Source: Candidatus Nitrosopelagicus sp. (GTDB lineage Archaea > Thermoproteota > Nitrososphaeria > Nitrososphaerales > Nitrosopumilaceae). From it: a DNA stretch of 5,963 bases. Numbering within the stretch: the first letter of the stretch is position 1; each line of letters begins with the position of its first letter. Positions 5,831 through 5,963 of the stretch are shown piece by piece. The notes beneath the pieces were generated by a model, which saw only the letters and a program-made list of their open reading frames with translations, made no database searches and was not told where the DNA came from. The stretch lies in NCBI GenBank assembly GCA_018691945.1, contig JABHJJ010000175.1, forward strand, positions 1-5,963, given 5' to 3'. The translations under genes and the position numbers were made by a program.

Positions 5831-5949
5831 AAGCCGGCCATAGCGTTTGGGTGCGACCCAATCCCATTCCGAACTTGGAAGTCAAACCAAATGTCGCTGC
5901 TGTGTTACTGACATGCGAGAGCCGTTGGGAAGCAACAGTGCTGGCATCT
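5831..5949 (+). rRNA. rrf: 5S ribosomal RNA
   Basis: A GC-richer block of about 119 bases holds classic 5S landmarks: GCCGGCCATAGCG near the 5' end; the helix II/III and loop C region AATCCCATTCCGAACTTGGAAGTC (5860-5883); and GCGAGAGCC with GTTGGGAA in the helix IV/loop E region. The ends pair as helix I: GCCGGC (5833-5838) with GCTGGC (5940-5945), including one G-U. A T5 run follows immediately. Exact ends are estimated to within a few bases. It forms the 5S RNA of the large subunit. It is on its own here, with no 16S or 23S gene visible, as is common in archaea whose 5S gene is unlinked from the main rRNA operon. Confidence 0.95.
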
Positions 5950-5953
5950 TTTT
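5949..5953 (+). terminator. Oligo-T terminator of the 5S rRNA gene
   Basis: A T5 run directly abuts the 3' end of the 5S helix I and is followed by AT-rich DNA, the usual form of an archaeal intrinsic terminator. Confidence 0.55.
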
Positions 5954-5963
5954 AATTCAATTA

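Noticed and set aside
1..5963. CRISPR array, insertion sequence, integrase, attachment site, toxin-antitoxin or other defence system
   Set aside because: No regularly spaced repeats, transposase motifs, terminal inverted repeats or tRNA-linked attachment sites were seen. Gene content looks like stable core chromosome.

Overview
The window looks like a chromosomal segment of an ammonia-oxidising thaumarchaeon of the Nitrosopumilus type (inference). The DNA is AT-rich. It encodes archaeal or eukaryotic-type information-processing proteins (ABCE1, Trm5, an Ard1-type acetyltransferase). Genes lack clear Shine-Dalgarno sites and instead have TATA-like elements about 20-30 bp before the start codon, which suggests leaderless mRNAs. 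A 5S rRNA gene stands alone at the right end, with no 16S or 23S in view.

Layout from left to right. Positions 1-55 may hold the start of a minus-strand secreted protein running off the left edge; it shares an AT-rich bidirectional promoter with the next gene. Positions 111-1199 (+) encode a divergent LarA (lactate racemase)-fold protein that seems to lack key cofactor and catalytic residues. It converges with, and overlaps by 15 bp, an M50/site-2-protease-type membrane metalloprotease at 1185-2282 (-). A 73-bp divergent promoter region separates the protease from an Ard1-type N-terminal acetyltransferase at 2356-2850 (+), which is followed by a 72-residue two-helix membrane protein at 2885-3103 (+). 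That small gene converges, with a 4-bp overlap, on a minus-strand operon. In the operon ABCE1 (ribosome recycling, 5720-3936) is first and a Trm5-family tRNA(G37) methyltransferase (3939-3100) is second, joined by an ATGA start/stop overlap. The 5S rRNA gene (about 5831-5949, +) diverges from ABCE1.

Much of the window is translation-related housekeeping: 5S rRNA, ribosome recycling, tRNA position-37 methylation and N-terminal acetylation. The LarA-like protein, the protease and the small membrane protein have no role that can be assigned from sequence. I see no mobile element, CRISPR array, tRNA or defence system. The window is gene-dense, and no stretch longer than about 110 bp lacks a gene. 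The best leads are the degenerate LarA homologue, an interrupted 19-bp direct repeat in the protease/acetyltransferase intergenic region, and the ABCE1-Trm5 coupling. None amounts to a demonstrated new system.
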